Source: Dichomitus squalens LYAD-421 SS1
Lineage: Eukaryota; Basidiomycota; Agaricomycetes; Polyporales; Polyporaceae
Length of the DNA stretch: 64,000 nucleotides
Assembly: GCF_000275845.1 (NCBI RefSeq)
Contig: NW_006766884.1
Location: forward strand, 671,674 to 735,673
Reading direction: 5' to 3'
This document shows positions 1 through 10,901 of the stretch, piece after piece. A program made the translations under genes and the position numbers. Below the pieces are notes generated by a model. It was not told where the DNA came from. It saw nothing but the letters and a program-made list of their open reading frames with translations, and made no database searches. Each line of letters starts with the position of its first letter. The stretch's first letter is position 1.

Positions 1-53
1 CACGCGATGGAGGTGTAGCCTAGGAGCTCGGAGAATGCTGCGCTGAGTAGCAT
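1..53 (-). CDS. 5' end of a probable PQ-loop repeat membrane protein (partial, runs off left edge)
   Basis: The reverse strand opens with an ATG at 53 followed by 17 codons reading MLLSAAFSELLGYTSIA, then leaves the window. The LxGYxSIAxW pattern resembles the first helix of PQ-loop vacuolar basic amino acid transporters of the YPQ1/RTC2 family, where this segment directly precedes the first PQ motif. Only 17 residues are visible, so the family call rests on a short hydrophobic match and is tentative. The gene points away from the CTLH gene at 526, so the 470 bp between them would be a divergent promoter. Confidence 0.4.
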   Translation of the reverse strand, partial: MLLSAAFSELLGYTSIA

Positions 54-525
54 GGGCGAGTGTGCATGCGACGTCGACGAGGGGGGAGAGACGGCCGCTG
101 TTTGCTGAGAGATAGCGGGAGGGCACGGTGGGAGAGAAGCGAGACAGGCAGCGTGAGGGTCGCTCTATCTTGGCGCGCTGTCCCGCCTCCCAGTCCGCTC
201 CGCCCGGGCCTCTCCCCCCCATGAGCTGCCTATTCCGGCTGTCCTCCATCTTGCGCTCGCCCGTCCTCGTCTTCTGACTTGCAACACTTGCGCCTCAGGC
301 CACAGCCTTGTATCATCATATTGGACGCGCTGTGTTTCAGCACTTCAGTCCAAGAACTCTATCCGACCAGCTGCATCATCTCGAGCACAGGCGGTGGTGG
401 CGCAACTCAGCCCGAAGCAACAAGAGCCCCCCTTCGCGTGCCATTTCCATCCGCAGAACGCTCCCGGAGCCTTTCGATTTTTTCACAGCTGCCGACTTCG
501 CACTCTTCGCTGTCGCTCACGCAAC
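54..525. other. Intergenic region, likely divergent promoter
   Basis: About 470 bp lie between the leftward partial gene and the rightward CTLH gene. The short frames here are broken and have no recognisable protein character. The stretch 170-230 is pyrimidine-rich, as is common before fungal transcription starts. No conserved motif was identified. Confidence 0.5.
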
Positions 526-1914
526 ATGTCGAATAAGGCTGGATCCTCGTTCTCAACGAGGGCAAGGCTATTGAACCCAGCGCCGGAGGAGCTCGTGAGT
601 CTATTATTGCACTGTTCGCCTGCGCAGGCTCAAATATGTGTTTCACTGCAGCGCCAGCTCGTACTAGACTATCTCGTGCACAATTGCTATACCTCTGCAG
701 CTAGAGTCTTTGTCGGGGAGAGCAGCGGCCCCAAGGATGTCGACGCCGACGGAGACGAGGTTATGGCCTCCCCAGTGAAAGAAGCCTCGAACGAACTAGA
801 CGAGTTCGAAGAGAGGCTCGCTATGAGCGAGCTCCGCAAAGGCGCGCCAGAATCTTGCCGTTCGCTCGTTGCATACACTTAACCCTCCCCAGACATCCGG
901 ACCCGCATCCTGACTGGCAATATCGAAGAGGCAACCGCACTGCTCAACAAGCACTTCCCCGCAGTCCTTTCGGAAAACATGGAGGCCGACGGAGCACCTT
1001 CCTCTCCTTCCATACCCTCGGGCAGATTTTCGTATCTCCCTTCGACCTCGGTCGATCCCACCCACCTCGCGCTCAATCTCCACATCCAGGCATTCATCGA
1101 GGCCGCGCGCACTATACCTCTCGAATATATCCCTCCAGGCGCCAGCACCCCCTTGCCGCACCCGCCCCTCCTGTCCGGGGCATCAGACAAGAAGCATTCC
1201 CCCCCGGGGGACGAGGATGCGGCCATGTCAGAGTTCGACAACGAGGACGCGAACGTGGCGCTCCTCATACGCGCCCAGAACCTCTACTCGGAAGCAAACC
1301 AGCTCTCCCGCCCGCAGGACCGTGCGACGTACCTTCACGAGCTCGGGCAGGTCGGCGGGGTCCTCGCGTACACGGTACCCGAGCGAAGTCCGCTCGCAAC
1401 GTACATGACCCAGACCCGGCGGGACGGTGTCGCGAACCAGATCGACAGCGCCATTCTGTGTGAGCGTTCCCTCTCACATGCGCTCTGACGCATGATCCTG
1501 GCCGATTGTGACCATTGACGTTGACCTGTGAACGCACGCCCTTGTAGATCGCGCGAAGCGGCCTATCATCTCTCGCATTGAGCTCTACGCGCGATATACT
1601 GCGACCCTCTGGGGAATGCTGCATGATAGGGACGTGAAGATACCCCCTCGCAGCACATGGCCCGCAAACGTCGCTCTTCCGCCTATGGCAGCGCTTGCGC
1701 AGGAGTCCAAAATTGTCCCTTCCAAAGACACCGGTAGCTTGGACAGCGCCATCCCTTCCGTCAAGAAGACGGCTCAGGAGAAGGAGCCCGAAGAGGTGAG
1801 GACACCCAAAATAAACATGCGGTATCTGGCGTGCACAGCTCATGTTCGACGTTGCAGATCCTTCCCCCCTTTGACCTGCATCTGTTTGTGCAGTCTACAG
1901 AGCGCGTGTCATAG
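526..1914 (+). CDS. LisH-CTLH-CRA domain protein (Gid8/RanBPM family)
   Basis: Five exons give 376 codons: 526-594, 652-841, 893-1459, 1548-1795 and 1858-1914. The N-terminal part reads EELRQLVLDYLVHNCYTSAA, a LisH motif. It is followed by a CTLH-type segment (DIRTRILTGNIEEATALLNKH) and a C-terminal CRA-like helical part around VALLIRAQNLYSEANQLS. No SPRY domain precedes LisH, so the architecture fits the Gid8-type scaffold of the GID/CTLH E3 ubiquitin ligase better than RanBPM/Gid1. Intron 1 (595-651) is a multiple of three and is recognised because removing it restores the LisH motif. Intron 2 (842-892) has a GC instead of GT donor and contains a stop, so it must be spliced. A long low-complexity insert lies between CTLH and CRA. 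The exact subunit identity is inferred. Confidence 0.8.
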
Positions 1915-2148
1915 CAGAGACATGTCTGCTTGCATGCGCCTCTCGGCATTCTAGGTATCGCGTTAAAGCATCCTGCAGATTTGTCGGACTGTTATGAGCA
2001 GGAATGGGCATATTTGGTTGAATGGCACTGGAGTGTATAATTATTGTATTACATCGAATCCACCATGGACGCACCTCACTCAATCACACCCTTTCACCCG
2101 GTTCTGAGGCTCGAAGTCATGAGTCTTGCTGCAATCGACCAGGTCTTC

Positions 2149-3602
2149 TCAGTCAGACAACCGCAAACTGCTCATCATTCCCTCGACGACATCTAGACTA
2201 CCACCAAACGTCTGTTCGTCCAGCCCGACTATCTCTACCTCGTCCCCCAGCCGGCCCTTGTTCACGCGTGCGATGATGCTCTCCGGCACGTTGCACATCC
2301 GGAGTCCGAGCACCTGCAGCCGCGCCCACTTCTCCCACTCTATGCGGTCCAGCGTGCTCTCCATGTTCGCGTGTCCCTTCCCTCCAGGGGGGTCGTTCAG
2401 CCACGGGTTGTATGACAGGTCCAGGACCTCGAGCAAGGGGCATATCCTCGGCAGGCGGTGTACCTGAGGACTGGGCACCGGAAGGGCCAGCAGGGCGAGT
2501 CGGGTCAGGGTCAGAGGCAAAAGGAAGAGCGTCGCCGACGGCACTTGGGCGTTGAGCACGATGAGCGTGTGCAACGGAGGAGGCGGCTCTTGCGACGAAG
2601 ACGACTCCGCCTCCCAGTCGTCTGCTTCCTCCTCTCCCGCCTCTGCCTCGGCCTCGGCCTCTGCCCCTTCTGTGTCTGGTCCGAACAGACTACTCTGCGC
2701 CTGACCGCTGCCGGAGGGTCCCTCCTGCCTGTCCTCCGCCTCTTCGTCCCCGCCGTCTCTGTGCGACGCCGAGTGAGGCGAGAAGCTCACAAAGAGATCC
2801 CTTTGCAGCGTCGTCTGCGGGCCCACCACGATAACCTCCCCATCCACATGCCCCTCCGGCTCGAAGAGCGCATACAGCTTCCCATTCGGCAGCGGCCCGT
2901 GCACCGCCGTATACCGCAACAGGTCCCTGCGGAACATCGGCGGCAGCACCTCCAGCAGCTCGTCCCTGAACTCCGCCGCGTCCGGAAACGCCGCAAGCAA
3001 GACTCGCAAGCAGAGCTGCGTGAGCGGAGGGACGGCCGGCTCGTCGTCCGAGCTGTAGCCGCCGTCCCCAGAGCGGAGGCGCGGCACGTCGCCCGACCCG
3101 AAGCTCCAGGGCGTATGCGAGAAGACCAGCGACAATGCTCGGCGGCGGAAAGCGACGGTGTCCCTGTCCTCAGCGTCGTGTTCTCGGTCGTGATGCCTGA
3201 AGAGGCCGCTCCAGCTCCTCGGCGGTGGCGGGCCCGGTACGGCCCCGCGCGGGTACCCATGCTCCAAGTGGCCCTCGCGGATGACCGGGAGAGGAGGAGG
3301 GGGGCGATCCTCTTCACGAGTAGAGTCGTCCGATGGCGCATGAGCGTATTTGTAGATATCAAAGAAGGGGAGGGAGGGGTCATTGTAGGTGCGCGAGCCG
3401 AGAGCCTTCAAATGCGTTCTCGATCGGCGTAGGTTTTGCGAGTGTCTGAACTGTTCTCCTCTGCACACAAAAGACATTCGACATTATTATCATGCAGTCG
3501 ATTGCTCTGAAGGTAGCTCACACACCTCAGCGTATGGAGGAGACTGTTGACCTCTCGAGGCTGAGCCGCTTGTTTTCCATCGGCGTCCCTCTGGCGTCGC
3601 AT
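2149..3602 (-). CDS. Conserved hypothetical protein with leucine-rich C-terminal half
   Basis: Two exons (3526-3602 and 2149-3460) encode 462 aa. The 65-bp intron has a GTGTGA donor and a TGCAG acceptor and joins ..HTLR to GEQFRHSQ.. in phase. The N-terminal 150 residues are basic and proline-rich. Residues around 200-260 contain an Asp/Glu-rich region. The C-terminal third has leucine-rich-repeat-like segments, for example LLEVLDLSYNPWLNDPP. I do not recognise a named family. The gene converges on the CTLH gene with 234 bp between stops, which argues the long frame is real. LRR-mediated protein binding is only a guess from the leucine periodicity. Confidence 0.65.
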
Positions 3603-4059
3603 TTGTAGATTTCGTCGTGTGATTCGTACGTTGCGTGCTATGCTACGCGGAGATCATGCTCGACACAAAGAGTTATGTGGTACATGGCTGAGTAAGATGT
3701 GAGTGCGAGACCGATTTCCGGGCCTGTGTGGCAGGTCGTCATCGTGCTAGATAACTCCCGTCAACAGCGATTGCACACCTCTCTAAGTACGAGTTTATCG
3801 GCATCGCCCGCCATTAGCTATTCAAAATTTCGACCTCCTACCTTGTGGAAATTTGGATGGACGGCGTCAGGTACTCAGCCTTCTGTCACTCGAAAATATG
3901 CGATCCTGGCAGTAGGTAGTTTTCGACGATTGAGGTGAACTTATGGCATACAAAGATCGGTGCTAGTAGTCGTCGTAGTGGTAAAGCATGCCAATCATAC
4001 TCCCTCATACACGCTCGCCCGCGGTCCTCCGACGCAGACGAACCCCCGGAAATACCAAC
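3603..4059. other. Intergenic region without recognisable gene
   Basis: This 457-bp AT-richer stretch lies between the start of the leftward leucine-rich gene and the stop of ribosomal protein L7, which is also leftward. It would hold the L7 3' UTR and the promoter of the downstream gene. The only frame of note (from 3699) has no protein-like composition. Confidence 0.5.
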
Positions 4060-5232
4060 TTAGTTCATCTGGCGAATGAGCTTGTTGATGTGGATCTCCC
4101 GGTTACCGAAGTCACCGCCCTGGACGAAGTGCTTGAACTTCCGTGTCCTCCAGCCGCCAGTGGGGTTCGAAAGCTTGAAAGGCCAAAGGAAGTTCGATGC
4201 CTGCTTGAAGTTGGGACCGGCGGTGTAGATCTCGTGCACGAGATCTTCAATGGAGAGGATATCGTACTTGCCGAGGGTCTCCTCGATGACGGCGTTGTTG
4301 GAGAGGGGGATGCGCTGCTTGTCGACCTTGCCATAACCGCGCTTGTAGATGAGCTCACGGACTGACTTCAGGTTGGGCTCGCTACAGTGGAAAGGTTATA
4401 ATAGGTCTGGGGACAGAAACGCTAAGACGTACCCGTATGCAACATAGGGCTCAACAAGACGGAGCATCTGCTCGGTCGCCTTCGTGACCTTAACGAACAC
4501 GCCGTTGTTGATCTGAAGAAGACGGAGAAGCTGGAGGATTTTACGGGGCTTGGGGGCGATGTTGTTGATACTGGGAATCGTCGTCCAGATGCGCTCGACG
4601 ACTAGCAATCATGAAGACACTCACCCCCGGATACGGATGACGAAGTAAACCTTCGCCTGAGCAGGGACGTAGAAGTCGCCAGCAGCACGCGCAGCCCGCT
4701 TCAGGCGAATCTCCTCCTTCTCCGAGGCAAGGTACTCCTTAACATAGGACTCCGCGCGCTTGAAGATGACCTTGCGCTTGGCCTTGGCAGCCTACATCCG
4801 CGAACGACATCAGCATCATTCACAAACACATTTTGAAGGGTGGTAACAAAAGATCAGTCCCGAAAGATGGTATGTTTCCGGCAGCACAGTGAAAACGAAG
4901 CTCCCACTAGCCAAGAGTTGTAGTATGCATCACGAAGTATATAAAAATGTTGAATCTGCAACGCAGCAACTGGACGTAAACTGACCTTGCGCGCGGCAGT
5001 CGCAGCGGCCAATCGCTCCTCACGGGCCTTTCCGTTCTGCTTGCGCTTCTTGAGGAGGGTCTCGGGGACTTCAACGTCCTACATCCAAGGGTTAGAACTT
5101 TTATTTCCAGACGTTGATTTTGTTGCTTTCGACTGACCGAGACGGTCGGGACGCTGTTACGGATGTTGCCTCAGTCTTCCCCTATCACGAACGCTAGCAT
5201 AACGAAGATACGCACGTAGTGGAGGGGGCCAT
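4060..5232 (-). CDS. RPL7: 60S ribosomal protein L7 (uL30)
   Basis: Six exons: 5216-5232, 5138-5153, 4986-5078, 4625-4791, 4433-4570 and 4060-4381, totalling 753 nt (250 aa). The product starts [20 protein letters not shown], continues with the basic helical N-terminal extension, and ends [19 protein letters not shown], the diagnostic uL30/L7 C terminus. The core reads [20 protein letters not shown]. The first two exons are only 17 and 16 nt. That start was chosen because the splice at 5154-5215 restores the fungal L7 N terminus in frame, whereas reading straight upstream gives no ATG. The third intron (4792-4985) is 194 nt, much longer than the others (51-62 nt), and carries a box C/D snoRNA. 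The product is a structural component of the large ribosomal subunit. Confidence 0.93.
4850..4937 (-). ncRNA. Intronic box C/D snoRNA (snR39/snR39b/snR59 family) within RPL7 intron
   Basis: The 194-nt RPL7 intron contains on the minus strand a C-like box GTGATGC (4927-4933), a canonical D box CTGA (4854-4857) and, just upstream of the D box, ACCATCTTTCGGG (4859-4871). This 13-mer is exactly complementary to the conserved CCCGAAAGATGGT of 25S/28S rRNA. By the D-plus-5 rule the methylated base would be the G of CCCG, equivalent to yeast Gm805 (snR39b). The neighbouring Am807 is guided in yeast by snR39 and snR59, which sit in introns of the RPL7 paralogues, so the host gene is conserved. The C box departs from TGATGA at its last base and no strong terminal stem is seen. 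The precise ends are therefore approximate. Confidence 0.75.
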
Positions 5233-6088
5233 TTGGAATCTTGAGGAACGACGGGCTTAGGCCTTTGGGCGTAGCGGAGACGCGTGCTGAGACCGGTTGG
5301 GTGGCTGATATCGACTATACAGTTCTTCAAGACGATTCCCACGCACTCAGATAAGCATCTATCTATGCACAAATGTTCTGGACAATGATTATTTTCCAGG
5401 GTCTATGACAGCGTAACTCGTGCCACCCCCTCGCCGCTTCACATCTGCTTTGTTTCTAGTAGTACATAGGTTGAGGGCTCGCAGCCCAGGATCCTCATCT
5501 CTCGCCCTTTGGGAGCTCGCACTCCTCGAGCTTTCGTTTTTGCACCCGCCCTTCCGCTACCCCATTTCCGTCTCTCTGAGCTACGTCTCATGTATCAGGT
5601 ACATTCACCTTCCGCCGGCTTGAGCTCGGCCCACCGGTCGCGCGAGAGAGCGGTGGCGACACGGACTCGGTGGTCCCGCGCAGCTTCCGTAGCGCGCGCC
5701 CAATACCATCGTTTTCCGTCCTGCCCGAGTATAGCGTGCATTGATCTCGCAACCTCGAGAAGTCGCCGACTCGCCCGCCTCAGTCTCTGCTCTTATCAGT
5801 TTGCTCTTCTTCAGTATAAGTGTTGAGGATCGAAACAGTCTCACTAGATTTGGTCTACTGTTTCTCAACTCGGGGTTTGAGGTCTTCCTTCCCTGCTCAC
5901 AGGATGTCTACTATGCCGAAGGTGGTTCGACCCTTCAGCACCTCGGAGCTCGTACGCAGGTCAACCTACGCTTATACAAGCGGTCTCAGTCAAGCAGATA
6001 GTGCAAAACACACTGGGTCCGTATTCTTGTGATGACATGAGTTGAGAACAATTGTTGGCTGTACATGTAGTTCCAGTCATACTCCCAA
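5233..6088. other. Intergenic region (RPL7 promoter side and NCE101 3' side)
   Basis: The 856 bp between two leftward genes include the RPL7 upstream region, with pyrimidine-rich stretches around 5520-5600. Short forward frames, for example a 42-codon frame from 5904, exist but show no family signature or convincing splice context. No gene is called here. Confidence 0.45.
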
Positions 6089-6397
6089 TCACTTTGAGGC
6101 CGGCTTGTCGCTCTCTGCCTCAACACTGGCTGCAATTACCTGCCAGTCGATTGGGTCCTCTGTTGCCTGCAATTTGCGCTCTCGCTCCTGCTGCCACTTC
6201 TCCCGCTTCCATCTCAAGAGTGACGTGAGTCTGAGCTCTTCTGGAAGAGCCGTGCGTGGGTGTCTCTCGTAGAGGTAGTAGGCGAATACTCCAGTAAAGA
6301 CCCCAAGGATGGGGTCAAGTGTTCTGTTTGAGGATTGAGGGGTCTGTAAAGGCTGGGTAATGTGGGAAGCTCACCTCGAGAGTAACGGTGGAGGCAT
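6089..6397 (-). CDS. NCE101: NCE101-like small membrane protein (non-classical export protein 1 family)
   Basis: Two exons (6375-6397 and 6089-6323) joined across a 51-bp intron encode 85 aa beginning MPPPLLSRTLDPILGVFTGV and continuing FAYYLYERHPRTALPEELR. The single N-terminal transmembrane helix with DPxxGVFTG..AYYLYE and the following Arg/Leu-rich helix are the signature of the NCE101 family. In yeast this family was linked to secretion of proteins lacking signal peptides. The C-terminal third is charged and likely cytosolic. The first exon carries only eight codons and is recognised because MPPPLLSR plus LDPILGVF is the usual fungal N terminus. The gene is divergent from NAA25, with 393 bp between starts. 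Confidence 0.85.
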
Positions 6398-6790
6398 GAC
6401 GCGAACACGCGCGGCGTCACTGCATCACGTCTCGTGTATGTTGCATTGACAAGCCGAACATAATTGCAGCGCACCTCGAAATACCTTTCTCAGTCACTTG
6501 CACGAATGATCCGGATCCACTGTGTTCCCGCCGCGCGTTGCCGTCGGGTCGAGAATGCGCGCGGTGTGTGTCGACGGTGAGGGCAGGCTGGGGACTCGGA
6601 AGTCGGGATCGGACGGATGGCGAGTCGGCGACCCGTGACGACACGCAGAGATGTCTATAGGCGTCTATGAACGCGTTGCCCAAAATTTGAGAACGCGTTT
6701 CGTGTCATTGCACGCTCACTACAAGGTCTACCCTTTTCCCTCCTTCCTCTCCTCCTTCCTCTTCCTTGTGCCATATCTTCCTATCGAGCC
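6398..6790. promoter_or_regulatory. Divergent promoter region NCE101 / NAA25
   Basis: These 393 bp separate the two divergent start codons. The right side (6720-6775) is strongly pyrimidine-rich, as expected just before a fungal start codon. No specific factor site was identified. Confidence 0.45.
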
Positions 6791-9700
6791 ATGGACCGCC
6801 AACTCCGCCCCATCTACGGTTCGCATTCAAAACGCACCCTCCGGTGGACTTGTACTAAACCCCCAATCCTCTCTACCTGTGTATTCGTGTAACAGAGGCT
6901 TTGGACACCAATTCCAACAAGTCCGCGATTCTGGCATGCAACAAGGTTCTCAAGAAGCAGCCGAACAACCTGCTTGTCAAGGTGCGTAGGCGTTTCTCCA
7001 TCTCAGTACATCCACTATAGCCCCGATGCGTCATAGGCTCTCAAAGCGCTGGCACTAGTGCGCTCCCAAAAGGTCGAGGAGGCCCTCATTCTCTGTGACG
7101 AGGTTCTTGCATTAAAGCCGGTCGATGACCCCACATTGACGGCTATGATGCACGTCCTTCGCGGGCTTGGACGTCGTAAGTGGACCAATTCCTTCTGCAT
7201 GTCCTTCGGAGGTGTCATTGTGGTACGGCGTAGATCAGGATATGGTGGCCATGTACGAAGACGCGTACAAGCAGCAACCCGCGAACGAGGAACTTGGCAC
7301 ACAGACGTTCTTCGCGAATGTGAGAATAGGAAACTGGAAAGCGGCACAGCAGGTGAGCTCAAACGCTGCATTCCGAGGTTTTCGGACGCTTGACGCACTG
7401 GGATTAGATCGCGACCAAGATGCACAAGCAATCCCAGGAAGATCGTTACCTCTATTGGAACGCTATGGGCGCTCTCCTGCAGGTCAGTTGAGGCTACCTG
7501 TCGTATGTTGGTGTTACTAGACTTCCCAGGATTATAGGCGAACGATCCAACAACGCCCGAGACTCTGCGCACCATCCTTTTCAAGCTTGCACATAGGCTT
7601 CTGTCGCAGGTGCAAGCACCCGCTGTCTTCTATGCGGAGCGCTTCCACCTACACCTCACAGTGCTCAAGGAGCTGAAGCTCTATGATGAGGCGTACGACT
7701 TGGTCGAGAGCGAAAGCGGTAGGATTGTATGCTCGAGCAGCCTCGCATGCGAAGAGCTCCGCAGGGAAATTTGGAAGCTCAAGGGCCTCACGAAGGAAGC
7801 GGGTGAGCATGCTGAGAAGCAGATACTGGAAGCGAAGTGAGTGGCCGTGGACTCCGCTGGACACATCTGCGTACTGAAGTCAATTCGGCCGCTGGCATCT
7901 GGAGGGACCGGAATTGGCTTGAGTTTCTTGCTGTGCTGGATGCGACGTTCGTTAATCCCGAGGACAAGTCGGCCACTGTGGAGAGCATCAAGAAGACACG
8001 GGAGCTTCTTGGTAAGGTCGTCGAGGAGGACGGTGTGAAGGACCGGTCAGGACACCTTGCGCTTCTCGAGCTCGAGAAGCGTTCGAGGCAGCATGGTCTT
8101 GCGACAGATACCACCACTCTCAACTCTCTTCTCGAGGCCTACTTCCAGAACTTTGGCGGAAAGGCTTGCTGCTATGAGGATCTGAAGCCTTACGTTGAGT
8201 TGGAGGGCGAGGATCTTGCGAGGTGGACAGCCGTGCTTGAGAAGCAGACCGCGTCCTCGGTACGTCTATCCCTATTGCGTAATTCTTAGAACACGGCTCA
8301 AATTATGACAGACATCTGTACCAGACCTTTGGCGCTACATAAACGCTCAGAAGCTCCTTCGCTACAACCTCCCCCAGTCCGCTCTTACACCCGAAGCCGA
8401 GATTCAGCGGGCCTCACAACAAATCGACGCATACTTGGAGGGCCTCAAACTTGGAAAGGACCTCCCGTCTTACGAACTCCAGCCTGCAGATGACCTAGCC
8501 ATTCTTGCTGCCCAAGAGTTTGTTGGTGTCTGGAAACAGACCGGCGATGAGGCCTACCTGTACAATGCAGCCGCACTCCTCGAGTACGCCATCGTGCGAA
8601 GCAAGACGTCGTACCAGATCCGCCTACACCTGATACGGATCTACCGCCTACTTGGCGCGCCTTCGTTGGCTCTGGAGCACTACAGGAGTATTAACGTGAA
8701 GCAGGTCCAGAACGACACGCTCTCGCACTTTGTGCTCTCAAGAGCATCCACGTTCTCTTTGTCGTCCATCGGCGACCTCACGTACACGTCCGAGTGCTTG
8801 GAGTCGAGTCGCATATACTTGTCGAACTCTGAAGACGTAGGTTGCAATCACTCTGTAACCACCGCAAAGAATGAACATCGCTCTTCAGACGGCGGAGTTG
8901 ATCGTTCGCGCATTTGCCAATGAGAAATATTCTCAGGTTCGTGAATTCGCACCGAGAACGCCGCGATCTCGAGACTAACATCACTATCCCTTGTAAGATC
9001 CACGACTTCATCATATTCGAGGATCGGCTTGAGAACTCCCTGCAGCGCGACCTCATCAAGATGGAGCATGTCCGCATGAGGATCCCTCATGAGGCAATCA
9101 ACTCCGAGCTTGTGGATATGGAGCTTATCGAACTGAAGTTTATCTTCGACCGTCGTACGTCGACTTGTTATCCTCCATCTATCCGCCTCGCCCCTGACTA
9201 TCTATAGTCCATCACGACAACCGGGACTTCTCCATCCTCGCCAACTACCAGCCCCATAGCAGCGAGACGTTCCACGACCAAACCCAATTCCTTACCAAGA
9301 AAACTCCGGGCGTACGTTAACAACGTCATACACGATCCTCGCACATCCGCTCACAATTCGGCACTCTAGCTTGGCTGGCTTTGGGTGTTCTTGAAGATCT
9401 ACATTAAGGCGTTCCAGCTCGCAAGCGACCTCGACGACACCGTGGAGGACAAGCTGCTTATTGGTGATCGCCCCAAGCCGAGCAACGACCCTGAGACGAA
9501 GCTGCCTCTCAAGGATCGCCTGGCTGCGAGGAAGCAGGAGGAGATCGACGAGGTATCGACCTACCATATTGGCGTTTGAGAAGAATCACGCTCACGGAAC
9601 TCCGCGAATTAGCTCTCGAAGGACGAAGCGTTGTTCTACGACTACGCTACGGCGCTGTCAGAATGGCTCACGCCTTATCACGACTATGCTCGCCCGCCAC

Positions 9701-10504
9701 CCTCTGCTGTTCTCGCCGAAGCAGCGAAGCTGACGGAACAGAAGACCGGGCACCCACTGAAGGGGCTGGAGATTCCTCCAGAGGCTGCCAATGGGCACGC
9801 GAAGAAGGATGAGGAGCCGCCGGCGGTCGTGGAGCCTCCTGCTGCCATCAGCAAGTACTTCGATGGTGCGTCTTTCTTCGAGAATGTGCGATGCGATGTT
9901 TATGCTGATGTTCTATGTCAGATATGCTGAAGCGCTTCGCGGAGGTGTCCGAGGGCAAGGGTCTACCTCAGGAGCTCTTGCACGTTGTCACCCTGACGCA
10001 AGAGGTGCGTTTCCTGCGCATGTTGGGAGCGGTTCCCCTCTGATCTCCTTCCTAGGCCTTCCTTCTCTTCGCGATCGAGACAACGCGGTTCAAGGCAGCT
10101 TCAGTCATCAAGCAGAACAAGTTCGGTGGTGTAAGTTCATCCGTCATACCTCGCTGTCCTGCGCTTGACTTTGACGGTCTCCACAGCTCACGCAGCACAT
10201 CAAAGATATCCGTACCAAGTCGGCGGCCGTGCTGACGGAGATCTCGAGCGCTCTGATCAGCCGAGCGGAGGCGGAAGCTACCGCTGAGGGTCGGAAGGCC
10301 CTCACCAACGCTTGCAAGCCGATCATCCATGAGTCTGGGGTGCGTGTTACCACCTAGTTGCGCAGTGTTCACTTCTGACCCGATCAACGACAGCTCGACC
10401 ACGACTTCGTCCTGAACGTCGCGAAGAAGATCACCGAGTCGCGGAAACAGATCCTGGAAGGCGTGGGCAAAGGCATCGCGAAGGTAACGAAGGCTCATGC
10501 GTGA
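6791..10504 (+). CDS. NAA25: N-terminal acetyltransferase B auxiliary subunit (NAA25/Mdm20, TPR protein)
   Basis: A multi-exon gene of about 900 aa. It starts MDRQLRPIYEALDTNSNKSA, with a 28-nt first exon ending at 6818 and the second starting at 6896. TPR-like helices follow: NKVLKKQPNNLLVKALKALA, EEALILCDEVLALKP, DMVAMYEDAYKQQPANEE and YLYWNAMGALLQ. The middle and C-terminal parts (YELQPADDLAILAAQEFVGV, RKQILEGVGKGIAKVTKAHA) match the Mdm20/NAA25 family. This subunit anchors the catalytic NAA20 on ribosomes so that NatB acetylates nascent Met-Asp/Glu/Asn/Gln proteins. Introns are recognised at about 6819-6895, 6982-7036, 8837-8893 and 8937-8999, among others. The stop TGA is at 10502-10504. 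Confidence 0.88.
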
Positions 10505-10901
10505 ACGTGGCAACGTATACGGGACTCGGGGACTTGGGAGGACGGACTCATGAACCTTGTAGACTGACGACATGACACGCACATGTACATACATACATGC
10601 CACACATCACCACTCAGCGTAAGAATAATGCATTAGTCTATAATTGCAATATAATCTAGTCGGCATGCACTGGAGTGCTGCTCGATTACGCGCGCCCCTA
10701 GGCCTGTCCGACGGTTGCCCAGTTGTGCTGCCACAGCAGTCCCTAGGTAGTGTGACATGTGACGTGTCGCGTTATGACGCGTGTCGTCACATCACGGACA
10801 ATATTCGCGTCGGAGCGTGGCTATCGCGTCTCACCTGCTCCCACCACTGTTTCCTTCCTCTGACCCCGCTTCATCTACCTTGCAACCTCTGACCACCCGA
10901 A
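10505..10901 (+). promoter_or_regulatory. Upstream region of RFA2 with MluI cell-cycle box
   Basis: A 397-bp gap between NAA25 and RFA2. ACGCGT at 10777-10782 lies 120 bp upstream of the RFA2 start codon. It matches the MBF/MCB element, which drives G1/S expression of replication genes, including RPA subunits in yeast. A second CG-rich patch (TTACGCGCGCC) lies near 10685. The assignment is by motif only. Confidence 0.45.

Noticed and set aside
2458..3432. 324-codon forward frame opposite the leucine-rich gene
   Set aside because: It is extremely Arg/Gln-rich and antisense to a frame with better protein character and a supported intron.
5904..6032. 42-codon forward frame MSTMPKVVRPFSTSELVRRS..
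   Set aside because: The start is protein-like, but the frame ends quickly, no partner exon was found and it lies in the 3' region of NCE101. It was not strong enough to call.
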